Source of the DNA: Roseovarius sp. UBA6167
GTDB lineage: Bacteria > Pseudomonadota > Alphaproteobacteria > Rhodobacterales > Rhodobacteraceae
DNA: 31,923 nt
Assembly: GCA_002428225.1 (NCBI GenBank)
Contig: DIUD01000030.1
Coordinates: 1 to 31,923 of the forward strand
Reading direction: 5' to 3'
Within the stretch, counting starts at the first letter, position 1. Every line of letters begins with the position of its first letter. Of the stretch, positions 9,135 to 17,511 are shown piece by piece. Made by a program: the position numbers and the translations under genes. Below the pieces are notes generated by a model that searched no databases, was not told where the DNA came from, and saw nothing but the letters and a program-made list of their open reading frames with translations.

Positions 9135-10118
9135 ATGGCCGAGACACGTTTCATCAAGGCCGTCAACCAGGCCCTTTCCGATGCAATGGAGGCCGACGCC
9201 ACGGTTTTCCTGATCGGAGAGGATATCGGCGCGGCGGGCGGCTCGTTCAAGGCCACCCGCAACCTGCTGGAAAGGTTCGGCCCCGACCGTGTCCGGGATA
9301 CGCCGATTTCCGAGGCGGCGATCACCGGCATGGCCGTGGGCGCGGCGCTGACCGGAATGCGGCCCGTGGTGGAAATCATGTTCATGGATTTCACCACCCT
9401 TTCGATGGACATGCTGGTCAATCAGGCGGCCAAGGCGCGCTCGATGTTCGGCGGTCAGGGATCGGTTCCGATGGTTCTGCGCACGCCGCATGGCGGCGGG
9501 TTGAATGCCGGACCGCAGCATTCACAATGCCTCGAGGCGTGGTTTGCCCATGTGCCGGGGCTCAAAGTGGTCTGCCCCTCCAATCCCGCCGATGCCTATG
9601 GCTTGCTGCGGGCCGCCATCGACGATCCCGACCCGGTGATCGTGGTCGAGAACAAGGCGCTTTACGCGATGAAGGGCGACCTGCCCGAGGTGCCGGAGGA
9701 CCGCGAGCGGATCGAGATCGGCAAGGGCCGTATCGTCCGGCCCGGGCGCGACGCCACCGTGGTGGCCTATGGCGCCGCCGTGGCCATGGCAGAATCCGCG
9801 GCCGCGACCCTCGCCCAAGAGGGGATCGAGGTCGAAGTGATCGACCTGCGCTCGATCCAGCCATGGGATGAGGCCCTGGTGCTGGAGAGCCTCTCGCGCA
9901 CCCACAACCTCGTGATCGCGCACGAGGCGGTTGAGGCGTTCGGTGTGGGCGCCGAAATCGCCGCCCGCATGGCCGACATCGGCTTTGATGAGCTGGACGG
10001 GCCGATCCTTCGTGTCGGCGCGCCCTTTGCGCCGTCGCCCTTCGGCAAGACGCTGGAAGACGCTTATCGCCCCGACGCCGAACGGATCGTCGCGGCCCTT
10101 CGCCGCACACTGGCCTGA
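9135..10118 (+). CDS. 2-oxoacid/acetoin-type dehydrogenase E1 beta subunit (transketolase-like)
   Basis: Forms the heterotetrameric E1 with the preceding gene, supplying the other half of the TPP site. The 327-aa product follows the family from end to end: an N-terminal pyrimidine-binding domain with the family pattern VFLIGEDIGAAGGSFKAT, FMDFTTLSMDMLVNQAAK, the segment RTPHGGG-x-AGPQHSQ, and a C-terminal transketolase domain with VVAYGAAV and LRSIQPWDE. Length matches AcoB/PdhB. It sits 3 nt after E1 alpha and 18 nt before the crotonase gene that separates it from E2, an unusual order for such operons. Confidence 0.9.
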   Translation: MAETRFIKAVNQALSDAMEADATVFLIGEDIGAAGGSFKATRNLLERFGPDRVRDTPISEAAITGMAVGAALTGMRPVVEIMFMDFTTLSMDMLVNQAAKARSMFGGQGSVPMVLRTPHGGGLNAGPQHSQCLEAWFAHVPGLKVVCPSNPADAYGLLRAAIDDPDPVIVVENKALYAMKGDLPEVPEDRERIEIGKGRIVRPGRDATVVAYGAAVAMAESAAATLAQEGIEVEVIDLRSIQPWDEALVLESLSRTHNLVIAHEAVEAFGVGAEIAARMADIGFDELDGPILRVGAPFAPSPFGKTLEDAYRPDAERIVAALRRTLA

Positions 10119-10136
10119 ATCCAAGAGGAGCTTCAA

Positions 10137-10919
10137 ATGAGCACCGACCCTATCCTTCTTGACGTGGAGAATGCGATTGCCACGATCACCATCAACCGCC
10201 CCGAAACGCTGAATGCGCTGGACGTGCCGACGATCCGCGCCATGCACGGCATCCTCGACAAGGTGGAAACCGACCCCGACGTGCGGGTTCTCGTCTTCAC
10301 CGGCGCCGGCCGCGCCTTTATCGCCGGGGGGGATATTTCCGATCTGAACTCGCGGCAGGGGCTGGCCCATTACCAGGAATTCGCCGAGGAAATCCATAAT
10401 CTGTTCCGCCGGATCGAAACCTTCGACAAGCCCACGATCGGGGCTGTGAACGGTTTCGCCCTCGGGGGCGGAACGGAACTTCTGCTGGCGCTGGATATCC
10501 GCATCCTGTCGGACAAGGCCAGGCTGGGCCTGCCGGAAATCACGCTGGGCCTGTTTCCAGGCGCGGGCGGCACGCAGCGGATCATCCGGCAACTGCCGCT
10601 CTGCCGCGCCAAGGAAATCATGTTTACCGGCGATATGCTGACCCCGGAAGAGGCGGTCGCTGTCGGTCTGGCGAACCGCGTTGTGCCGCACGACTCGCTG
10701 ATGGACAGCGCCCGCGAAACCGCAGCCAAGATCGCCCATAAATCGCCGCTTGTGCTGAAGCTTCTGAAACGCACCCTCGTGGATGGCGGCGACATGCCGC
10801 TCTCGGCCGCGTTGCGCCACGAACAGGCGATGATCGGTCTGGTGCTGGACAGCGCCGATGCGCATGAGGGATGCAGCGCCTTTCTGGAGAAGCGCGAAGC
10901 GACCTTCAGGGGACACTAG
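10137..10919 (+). CDS. Enoyl-CoA hydratase/crotonase family, catalytic pair present
   Basis: Probably hydrates a trans-2-enoyl-CoA to a 3-hydroxyacyl-CoA. The 260-aa product has the oxyanion-hole strand AGGDISDL and GGGTELLLALD, with Glu114 and Glu134 (LPEITLG) at the 20-residue spacing of the two catalytic glutamates of rat mitochondrial hydratase (E144/E164). GLFPGAGGTQRI completes the signature, so true hydratase activity is expected. The ATG at 10137 follows AAGAGGAG at 10123-10130. It is placed between E1 beta and E2, only 2 nt from E2, which suggests that its product or substrate belongs to the same step sequence as the dehydrogenase complex. Confidence 0.92.
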   Translation: MSTDPILLDVENAIATITINRPETLNALDVPTIRAMHGILDKVETDPDVRVLVFTGAGRAFIAGGDISDLNSRQGLAHYQEFAEEIHNLFRRIETFDKPTIGAVNGFALGGGTELLLALDIRILSDKARLGLPEITLGLFPGAGGTQRIIRQLPLCRAKEIMFTGDMLTPEEAVAVGLANRVVPHDSLMDSARETAAKIAHKSPLVLKLLKRTLVDGGDMPLSAALRHEQAMIGLVLDSADAHEGCSAFLEKREATFRGH

Positions 10920-10921
10920 GC

Positions 10922-12208
10922 ATGGCCGACCTCGTGATGCCGAAACTGGGCCTGACCATGACGGAAGGTCTGCTGGCCGAATGGCACGTCACCCCTGGTG
11001 CCGCCTTTCGCGCGGGCGACAGGCTGTTCACGGTCGAGACCGAAAAGGTCGCCAACGAGGTAGAGGCAGAGGCCGACGGCGTTCTGGCGGAGATTCTCGT
11101 GCCCGAGGGCGAAACCGTCCCCGTGGGCAGCCCCGTCGCGCGGCTTGCCGGGGACGGGACCGGCGCGGAGACAGCCCCCGCTCAGGCACGGGATGCGCGC
11201 CCCGCTCCCCCCCTGGGGGCGCAAGACGCGCCCTCGGCCCGCAAGCTGATGGCGGAGCATGACCTTGCCCGCGAGCAGGTGCCCCCCACCGGGCGCGACG
11301 GGCGGGTAACGAAAGGGGACGTGCTGCGCGTCATCGCCACCCCGCTGGCGCGGCGCATCGCGGCGCAAAACGGCGTGGATTTGCAGCAGGTGGCGGGGAC
11401 CGGCCCCAAGGGGCGGATCAAGGCCCGCGATGTAAAGGGCGCGCCGCAGGTCGCGGCCCCCGCCCCGACCGGCCCCGCCGAGACGGGCGATGCGCGCGAA
11501 ATCGTCCCCGATGCGGTGCGGCTGGCCACGGCCCGCCGGGTCAGCGCGGCAAAGCGCGACATCCCGCATTTCCACGTCACCCATGAGGCGGAACTCACGG
11601 CCCTGACCGCGCTGCGCGCGCAGTTGAACGCCGAGCCCCACGCGCCGCGCATCAGTGTCACGCATATGCTGATCCGGGCGCTTGGTTTGGCGCTGGCCGA
11701 ACGTCCCGCGATGAACCGCATCTGGGCGGGCGAGCGGATCATCGCCTTCGACAAGGCGAATATCGGCATGGTGGTGGAGGCCCCGGACGGGCTGCGCATC
11801 CCGGTGATCCGCGATGCCGGTCGGGCCTCTCTCGACGAGGTCGCAGCGCAGGCCCGGGATCTGGCCGCGCGCGCCCGCAGCGGAGATCTGAGGCCATCCG
11901 ACATGGGCGACGGGGTGATGTCCATCTCCAATCTCGGCATGTTCGGTGTCACCTCGCTGACGCCGATCATCAACCCGCCCAATGCGATGATCCTGGGTGT
12001 GGGGGCCGAACGACAGATCTTCCGGCCCGACGCCGATGGTGCGCCCGCCCTGCGCCGCGAGCTGACCCTGACGCTGGCCTGCGATCACCGCATCATCGAC
12101 GGCGCCGACGCTGCCCGTTTCATGGCGGATCTGGTCGCCCTCCTTGAAACGCCTTTGCGCCTGCTGCGCCCCGCGCGCCGCACCGCCGACCCAACCGCCG
12201 GAGAATGA
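10922..12208 (+). CDS. Dihydrolipoamide acyltransferase E2 with two tandem E3-binding domains
   Basis: Core acyltransferase of the dehydrogenase complex, transferring the acyl group from lipoate to CoA. Domains of the 428-aa protein in order: N-terminal lipoyl domain (about 3-77, lipoyl Lys42 in ETEKVAN); a first peripheral-subunit-binding domain (about 103-137, ARKLMAEHDL to GRVTKGDV); a second adjacent one (about 140-172, LARRIAAQNGVDL to GPKGRIKARDV); an Ala/Pro linker; and the catalytic domain with DHRIIDG (His389, Asp393). Most E2 chains have only one such binding domain. No E3 (lipoamide dehydrogenase) gene is in the window, so a shared E3 is expected. The start at 10922 lies 2 nt after the hydratase stop. 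Confidence 0.92.
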   Translation: MADLVMPKLGLTMTEGLLAEWHVTPGAAFRAGDRLFTVETEKVANEVEAEADGVLAEILVPEGETVPVGSPVARLAGDGTGAETAPAQARDARPAPPLGAQDAPSARKLMAEHDLAREQVPPTGRDGRVTKGDVLRVIATPLARRIAAQNGVDLQQVAGTGPKGRIKARDVKGAPQVAAPAPTGPAETGDAREIVPDAVRLATARRVSAAKRDIPHFHVTHEAELTALTALRAQLNAEPHAPRISVTHMLIRALGLALAERPAMNRIWAGERIIAFDKANIGMVVEAPDGLRIPVIRDAGRASLDEVAAQARDLAARARSGDLRPSDMGDGVMSISNLGMFGVTSLTPIINPPNAMILGVGAERQIFRPDADGAPALRRELTLTLACDHRIIDGADAARFMADLVALLETPLRLLRPARRTADPTAGE

Positions 12209-12209
12209 G

Positions 12210-13382
12210 ATGGATTTCATCCTGAACGACGAACAGAAGCTGATGATCGAGACCGCCCGCAAGGTGGGCGAGGCTTTCGGCCCCGATTACTGGCGGCAAA
12301 AGGATGCCAGCAAGTCCTTCCCCTCGGAATGCTGGCAGGCGATCTGCGACGCCGGCCTGTCGGGGGCCATGCTGCCCGAGGATCTGGGCGGCGCCGGTCT
12401 GGGGATGGTCGAGGTCGCGCTGATCATCGAAGAGCTATGCGCCGGCGGCGCAGGGGCGACGCTGGCGCAGGTCTTCATGCTCAATCCGATTTTCGGCGGC
12501 GTCTCGGTGGCGAAATACGGCACCGATCAGATGAAACGTGACTGGCTGCCGAAAATGTGCAGCGGCGAGATGCAGTTCTGCATGGCCCTGACCGAACCCG
12601 ACGCAGGCAGCAATTCGCTGGAAATGCGCGCGACGGCGGTGGCAGAGGCGGATGGCTGGCGGCTCAATGGCCAGAAGATCTGGATCACCGGAGTGCCGCA
12701 ATCGCACAAGATGCTGGTGGCGGCCCGCACCACCCCCATCGACCAGGCGCCGAAAAAGACCCACGGCATAAGCCTGTTCATGATCGACACCGACCGCGAA
12801 GGCGTCAGCCATACCGCGATCGACAAGCTGGGCACGAATACGCTTCCCTCCAGCCAGGTCTTTCTCGACAACGTGCATATCCGCGCCGACGAACTGATCG
12901 GCGAGGTGGACAAGGGCTGGCATCAGTTGCTGGCCGTGCTGAATACCGAACGCATCGTCACCACCGCGGGCCTGATCGGCGCGGGGCGGCTGGCGGTCCG
13001 GCTGGGCGTGGACTATGCCAAGGAGCGCCGGGTCTTCGGGACAACCCCCATCGGCGCCTATCAGTCGATCCAGTTCCCGCTGGCGCAGCACTGGGCAGAG
13101 CTGGAGGCGGCCAGGCTGCTGAACCTCAAGGCCGCGTCGCTGTTCGATCACGGGCTGCCGTTCGGATCGGAAAGCAACGCCGCCAAGCTTCTCGCCTCGC
13201 AGGCGGCATCTGCGGTCGCCGAGCGGGCGATGCACGCGATGGGTGGCATGGGGTTCTCCAAGGAAATGCATGTCGAACGCCTGTGGCGCGACGCGCGGCT
13301 GTTCCGCTTTGCGCCCGTCTCCGAAGAAATGATCCTCAACTATATCGCCATGGCCAATCTGGGCTTGCCGCGCTCTTACTGA
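12210..13382 (+). CDS. Acyl-CoA dehydrogenase with isovaleryl-type catalytic Glu position
   Basis: FAD enzyme forming a 2-enoyl-CoA from an acyl-CoA. The 390-aa product has the usual N-terminal helical, middle beta and C-terminal helical domains: ALTEPDAGSNS and KIWITG in the flavin-binding centre, and AMHAMGGMGFSKE near the C terminus. At the place where medium-chain enzymes have the catalytic Glu (YEGT), the sequence is APVSEE, so the canonical Glu is absent. Glu247 in NTERIV instead matches the position used by isovaleryl-CoA dehydrogenase. That suggests a branched or otherwise bulky substrate, though this is inference. The start at 12210 is 1 nt after the E2 stop. Confidence 0.9.
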   Translation: MDFILNDEQKLMIETARKVGEAFGPDYWRQKDASKSFPSECWQAICDAGLSGAMLPEDLGGAGLGMVEVALIIEELCAGGAGATLAQVFMLNPIFGGVSVAKYGTDQMKRDWLPKMCSGEMQFCMALTEPDAGSNSLEMRATAVAEADGWRLNGQKIWITGVPQSHKMLVAARTTPIDQAPKKTHGISLFMIDTDREGVSHTAIDKLGTNTLPSSQVFLDNVHIRADELIGEVDKGWHQLLAVLNTERIVTTAGLIGAGRLAVRLGVDYAKERRVFGTTPIGAYQSIQFPLAQHWAELEAARLLNLKAASLFDHGLPFGSESNAAKLLASQAASAVAERAMHAMGGMGFSKEMHVERLWRDARLFRFAPVSEEMILNYIAMANLGLPRSY

Positions 13383-13418
13383 CGCGCCTGTCCGGTCCGT
13401 TCCACCAAGGAGCCAATC

Positions 13419-14921
13419 ATGCTCAACCTGTCGGCACAGTTACGCTTTCATGCCCGGACCCGTCCCCGCGCAGAGGCGCTGATCTACGGCGAGTCGCGGC
13501 TGGACTGGGCCACGCTGGAGCAGCGGGTGCAACGGCTGGCCGGGGGATTGCGCGCGCGCGGGATCGGGCCGGACAGCATCGTCGGCATGGTGATGAAGAA
13601 TTCATCCGCCTTCATCGAACTGCTCTATGCCCTGTCGCATCTCGGTGCGGTCTCGCTGCCGATGAACTTTCGCCTCTCGGCAGAGGAAATCGCCTATATC
13701 GCCGGTCATGCCGGGGTGGGCATGGTGGTGGCGGACGCAGAGTTTTCGGCGGCTGTGGAGGGGCTCGACCAGCCCGTCGTGATGCTTGACGCGGGCGCGC
13801 AAGCCGATCCCGGCCTTGCGTTGAGCGGCGATCCGGTGGCCGCGCCGCATCCTCGTGCGGGCGATGATCTGATGCGGCTGATGTATACATCCGGCACCAC
13901 GGACCGGCCCAAGGGGGTGACCCACAGCTACCACAATTTCCACTACAAGAACATGGACATGATCCTGTCCCTGCATCTGACGGCCCACGACCGGCTCTGC
14001 ATGGTGGGGCCGCTTTACCATGTCGGGGCCTGCGATCTGCCGGGCATGGCGGTGCATGTGGTGGGGGGCACGCTGATCGTCTTGCGCGATTTCGATGCGC
14101 GAGCGGTCGTCGAGACCATCGCGCGCGAACGGATTTCAGGTATCTGGCTGGCCCCGGTGATGACCAGCGCCATTCTGGCGCTGGAGCGCGACAGCCTGCC
14201 GGATCTTGCCACGCTGCGCTGGTGTATCGCGGGCGGGGATCGCACGCCCGAAAGCCGTATCCGCGAATTCGGCACTGTCTTTGCGAATGCGCGCTATGTG
14301 GATGCCTATGGCATGACCGAAACCGTGTCCGGCGACACGATGATGGAACCGGGCCGCGAAATCGACAAGATCGGTTCGGTCGGGCGGCCGGTCAGCATGG
14401 TCGAACTGGACATCCGCGACGATGACGGCACCAGCATGCCCGCCGGAATCGTCGGCGAGATCTGCATGCGCGGGCCGAAAGTCACGCGCGGCTATTGGAA
14501 AGACCCCGAGCGCACCGCCGCCGCCATGCACCCGGACGGATTCCTGCGCTCGGGCGATATGGGCTATCTGGATCAGGACGGCTTTCTGTTTCTGACCGAC
14601 CGCAAGAAGGACATGATCATTTCCGGCGGCGAGAACATTGCATCTTCCGAACTGGAACGTGTAATATTCATGATGCCGCAGGTCGAAGACGTGGCGGTGA
14701 TCGCAAAGCCGGATGACAAATGGGGCGAGGTGCCGATGGCGGTGATCGTCCTTCGCGCCGGGCGATCGTTGACACTGGAGGAGCTGATCGCCTTTTGCCG
14801 CAACCATCTGGGCGGGTTCAAATGCCCCAAGGACATGCGCCTGGTCGCGGCGCTGCCCCGAAACCCCTCCGGCAAGATCCTCAAGCGCGTGCTGCGCGAT
14901 GACACCCTGAAAGACCTCTGA
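13419..14921 (+). CDS. AMP-forming acyl-CoA ligase/synthetase
   Basis: Activates a carboxylic acid with ATP and CoA through an acyl-adenylate. The 500-aa product contains every core motif of the ANL superfamily: the phosphate loop YTSGTTDRPKG (156-166), DAYGMTET, the hinge region SGD-x-GY with TDRKKDMI, and the C-terminal catalytic Lys486 in NPSGKILK. Length fits short- and medium-chain or aromatic acid ligases, and the substrate cannot be read. The start follows AAGGAG at 13407-13412. It is probably the entry enzyme for the acid imported by the TRAP-TAXI transporter encoded downstream. It is followed after 19 nt by the regulator gene. Confidence 0.92.
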   Translation: MLNLSAQLRFHARTRPRAEALIYGESRLDWATLEQRVQRLAGGLRARGIGPDSIVGMVMKNSSAFIELLYALSHLGAVSLPMNFRLSAEEIAYIAGHAGVGMVVADAEFSAAVEGLDQPVVMLDAGAQADPGLALSGDPVAAPHPRAGDDLMRLMYTSGTTDRPKGVTHSYHNFHYKNMDMILSLHLTAHDRLCMVGPLYHVGACDLPGMAVHVVGGTLIVLRDFDARAVVETIARERISGIWLAPVMTSAILALERDSLPDLATLRWCIAGGDRTPESRIREFGTVFANARYVDAYGMTETVSGDTMMEPGREIDKIGSVGRPVSMVELDIRDDDGTSMPAGIVGEICMRGPKVTRGYWKDPERTAAAMHPDGFLRSGDMGYLDQDGFLFLTDRKKDMIISGGENIASSELERVIFMMPQVEDVAVIAKPDDKWGEVPMAVIVLRAGRSLTLEELIAFCRNHLGGFKCPKDMRLVAALPRNPSGKILKRVLRDDTLKDL

Positions 14922-14940
14922 CCCCCCCCCGGGAGAGCCT

Positions 14941-15615
14941 GTGCCGAACACGAAAGACATCCCCACCGCGCAGACGGGCGCCCGGTCGTTCAAACGTCTC
15001 CGCAAGAAAACCGGACTGACGCGAGGCGAAAAGGCACAACAGACCTGTCGCAACCTGATGGATGCGGCGGCGAAGATCGTCGGTGAACTGGGTTACGCCG
15101 CCACCTCGATCGCCAGGGTAACAGAGGCGGCGGGCGTTGCCCACGGCACGTTCTACAACTATTTCAGGGACCGGCAGGGGCTGTTCGATGTGCTTCTACC
15201 CTATGTCGGGCAGCAGATGACCGACCGGATCACGGCGGATCTGACCCATGCCGGCAACGGGATTGACCGCGAGATCGCCAGGTTCCGGGCCTATTGCGAC
15301 TATCTCAGGGCAAATCCCGGCTTCTACCGCATCCTCTACGAGGCCGAGGTCTTTGCCCCCGTCGCCCACGAGGCCCATATCCGACGGCTGACCGATGGTT
15401 ACTGCCGCGCTTTGAAACGTGCCATGGATGCCGGCGATCTGCGCCCGATGAGCGATGAGGAAATGGCCGTCATCGCGGCCGTTCTGCTCGGCGCGCGCGC
15501 CTATGTCGCGATGCAGCACAAGGACACCGGCGAAATCCCTGAATCGGCTGTTCAGGCCTATGCCGGCCTTGTGCAACATGGTCTGTTTCGTCCGCCCCCG
15601 TCGGGCCATGGGTGA
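14941..15615 (+). CDS. TetR/AcrR-family transcriptional regulator
   Basis: Predicted ligand-responsive repressor of the catabolic locus. The 224-aa product, started at GTG 14941 after a GGGAGAG Shine-Dalgarno, has a basic N-terminal extension, then the TetR helix-turn-helix (about residues 40-85: DAAAKIVGELGYAATSIARV, then AHGTFYNYF, the family hallmark). An all-helical ligand domain of the usual length follows. It is the last gene of the first operon, so it would be autoregulated if it binds the TGAYT-N4-AGTCA repeat found at 8097, 15717 and 17512. A CoA thioester of the pathway is a plausible inducer, by analogy with other TetR regulators of fatty acid or terpene catabolism. Confidence 0.9.
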   Translation: MPNTKDIPTAQTGARSFKRLRKKTGLTRGEKAQQTCRNLMDAAAKIVGELGYAATSIARVTEAAGVAHGTFYNYFRDRQGLFDVLLPYVGQQMTDRITADLTHAGNGIDREIARFRAYCDYLRANPGFYRILYEAEVFAPVAHEAHIRRLTDGYCRALKRAMDAGDLRPMSDEEMAVIAAVLLGARAYVAMQHKDTGEIPESAVQAYAGLVQHGLFRPPPSGHG

Positions 15616-15716
15616 ATTTCGGGCGGACAGATCGACGACACCCGGGCCGCGGGCCGTCTGCCGCGACATGGCGAAACCTGCCCGAACCGCCGAACAAGGG
15701 GCGTGATCCACGAGAA

Positions 15717-15739
15717 ATGACTTGTGAGTCACAACTCAT
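15717..15739. promoter_or_regulatory. Operator-like palindrome, site 2 of 3 (strongest copy)
   Basis: The 16-bp core 15717-15732 reads ATGACT-TGTG-AGTCAC and contains a perfect TGACT/AGTCA repeat. It is nested in a 23-bp near-palindrome with arms ATGAnTTGTGA and TCACAAnTCAT around a central G; only one pair mismatches. It lies 33 nt upstream of the ATG of the MaoC-fold gene. A TTGTGA -35-like hexamer (15722-15727) lies inside the repeat, but the matching -10 (TTAGCC, 15745) is weak. Confidence 0.65.
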
Positions 15740-15771
15740 GGGCCTTAGCCTGCCGCCAAAGGGAGGCCGAG

Positions 15772-16224
15772 ATGGAATCATCCAAGGATCACTGGTACGA
15801 AACCCTGTCGCCCGGCATGGTGCTGTCGCTGCCCGATATAGATTGCAGCGCCGCGCGGATTGCCCGGCACTCGGAGTTGTTCAACGCCTATCACCCGGTC
15901 AACACCAGTTCCGACAACCGCTTTGGCCGCGCCATCGCGCACGGGCCGCATCCGGTGGCCCAGGCCATGGCCACGGTCGGGGATCTTGTGGGGGCCGGCC
16001 TGGTCGCGATGAGCCAGCTTGGCCCGTGGCGATTTCTGCGGCCGGCCTTCGTGGGCGACCGCCTGACCGCCGACGCCACCGTGATCGGCCGCACCGCCGC
16101 CGCGGGGGACAGCGGCACCATCGTGCTGGAAATCCGCATAATCGACCCGGACGGACGGGTCTCGCAGATCGGAGAGGCGCATCTGCTCGTCCGCCGCCGC
16201 CCGAATTCAGGGGAAACGCCATGA
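15772..16224 (+). CDS. MaoC-like hotdog-fold protein lacking the usual catalytic pair
   Basis: Resembles (R)-specific enoyl-CoA hydratases of the MaoC family, 150 aa. The hydratase-2 motif normally reads D-x-N-P-x-H followed by a glycine-rich loop and IAHG. Here the stretch is A39-Y-H-P-V-N44, then NRFGRAIAHG (49-58), so both the catalytic Asp (now Ala39) and His (now Asn44) are replaced while the fold motif is kept. It may be a divergent hydratase, a mesaconyl/other C5-type hydratase relative, a thioesterase, or a non-catalytic partner. The start at 15772 follows GGGAGG. The stop overlaps the start of the acyl-CoA dehydrogenase (ATGA), implying joint function. Confidence 0.78.
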   Translation: MESSKDHWYETLSPGMVLSLPDIDCSAARIARHSELFNAYHPVNTSSDNRFGRAIAHGPHPVAQAMATVGDLVGAGLVAMSQLGPWRFLRPAFVGDRLTADATVIGRTAAAGDSGTIVLEIRIIDPDGRVSQIGEAHLLVRRRPNSGETP

Positions 16225-17375
16225 TCTGGAGCCAGGAACACGACGAGTTGCGCCGCACCACCAATGCCGTGGTGGACACCCACGTGAACCCCTTCGTCGA
16301 TCAATGGGAGGAAGAGGGGATCTTTCCCGCCCGGCAGGTGATGAAAGCCTTTGGCGATGCCGGGCTGCTGGGAATCGGCAAACCCCGGAAATGGGGTGGC
16401 ATGGATCTGGATTTCTCGTTCGAGATCGCCTTTGCCGAGGAACTGGGCAACATCCGCACGATGGGCATCTGTTCGGCCATCGGCGTGCAGACCAACATGT
16501 GCACCCCCGCCCTTGCAAGACATGGCAGCGACCGGCTGAAGGCGGAATTTCTCGCCCCCACCATCGCTGGCGATCTGGTTGGCTGTATCGGTGTCAGCGA
16601 GGCGGGCGCCGGATCGGATGTCGCGCAACTCAAGACCTCGGCGCGCAAGGATGGCGGCGACTATATCATCAACGGCTCGAAGATGTGGATCACCAATGGC
16701 ATTCAGGGAGACTGGATTTGCCTGCTGGTCAATACCGACAACGAGAATGGCCCGCATCGCAACAAATCGCTGATTGTCCTGCCGATGGACACCCCCGGTA
16801 TCACCGTCGGCAAGAAGCTCGACAAGGTCGGCTACCGGTCCTCGGATACGGCGCTGCTGTTCTTCGACGATGTGCGGATTCCGCAGGCCAACCTGATCGG
16901 CCAAGAGGGCCAGGGGTTCCGCTACCAGATGGAACAGTTCCAGGAGGAGCGGCTGTTCGTCGTTGCCCGCTCATGGCGGTTCCTCGACATCGCGATGTCC
17001 GAGACCATCGACTATCTGCGCCAGCGCAAGGCCTTCGGCCGCCCGCTGCTGGACAACCAGTATATCTATTACAAGCTGGCCGAAATGCAGGCCCAGATCG
17101 AATCTGTCCGGGCGCTGCTCTACCGCGCGCTGGAGGCCTATCTCAACGGCGAGGACGTGACCAAACTTGCCTCGATGGCGAAATATCTGATCGGGCGGCT
17201 TTCCATGGAAATCCCGGTGGAGCTGACCCATTTCTGGGGCGGTCAGGGATTCATGAACGAGAACTTCATCACCCGCGTCTATCGCGAGGCCCGACAGGCC
17301 GCCGTCGGCGGCGGCGCGAACGAGGTGATGTTGCAGATCATCGCAAAGAAGATGGGAATCTTTCCGAAATCGTGA
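16221..17375 (+). CDS. Acyl-CoA dehydrogenase, citronellyl-CoA dehydrogenase-like
   Basis: FAD-dependent acyl-CoA oxidation. The 384-aa product has the pattern I associate with AtuD/citronellyl-CoA and related dehydrogenases: EEGIFPA, GLLGIGKP, FAEELGNI, GVQTNM, GVSEAGAGSDVA, KMWITNG, NKSLIVLPM, SSDTALLFFDDVR and QFQEERL. As in isovaleryl-CoA dehydrogenase, the C-terminal YEGT-type Glu is missing (GGGANEVM), and Glu243 in QEERL stands at the alternative catalytic position. The frame is open upstream to 15612 but runs through the TetR end and the MaoC gene; the ATG at 16221, overlapping the MaoC stop, is the natural start. The family link suggests a branched isoprenoid-like acyl-CoA, by inference. 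Confidence 0.9.
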   Translation: MIWSQEHDELRRTTNAVVDTHVNPFVDQWEEEGIFPARQVMKAFGDAGLLGIGKPRKWGGMDLDFSFEIAFAEELGNIRTMGICSAIGVQTNMCTPALARHGSDRLKAEFLAPTIAGDLVGCIGVSEAGAGSDVAQLKTSARKDGGDYIINGSKMWITNGIQGDWICLLVNTDNENGPHRNKSLIVLPMDTPGITVGKKLDKVGYRSSDTALLFFDDVRIPQANLIGQEGQGFRYQMEQFQEERLFVVARSWRFLDIAMSETIDYLRQRKAFGRPLLDNQYIYYKLAEMQAQIESVRALLYRALEAYLNGEDVTKLASMAKYLIGRLSMEIPVELTHFWGGQGFMNENFITRVYREARQAAVGGGANEVMLQIIAKKMGIFPKS

Positions 17376-17511
17376 CGACCGGCTGCGTCACGGAACCGGT
17401 AAATCCGATCATGGAAGGACAAGGAGAGGCAACGCCCCGCGAAAGTGGCGGTTCGCGTCCCGGATCAGGCGATTCGCATTCAGGGCGGCGCGGGGATCAA
17501 GAGTGAATAAA

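Noticed and set aside
8172..12208. Straight assignment as acetoin catabolism (acoABC)
   Set aside because: E1 subunits look acetoin-dehydrogenase-like, but there is no acoX, no acoR-type activator, no E3, and the E2 lacks the alpha/beta-hydrolase form; the neighbours are acyl-CoA enzymes.
15717..15739. CRP/FNR-type box in the palindrome containing TTGTGA and TCACAA
   Set aside because: The two half-sites are separated by one base rather than the spacing needed by CRP, and the FNR consensus TTGAT-N4-ATCAA is not matched. The shared TGAYT-N4-AGTCA core with two other sites fits a locus-specific regulator better.
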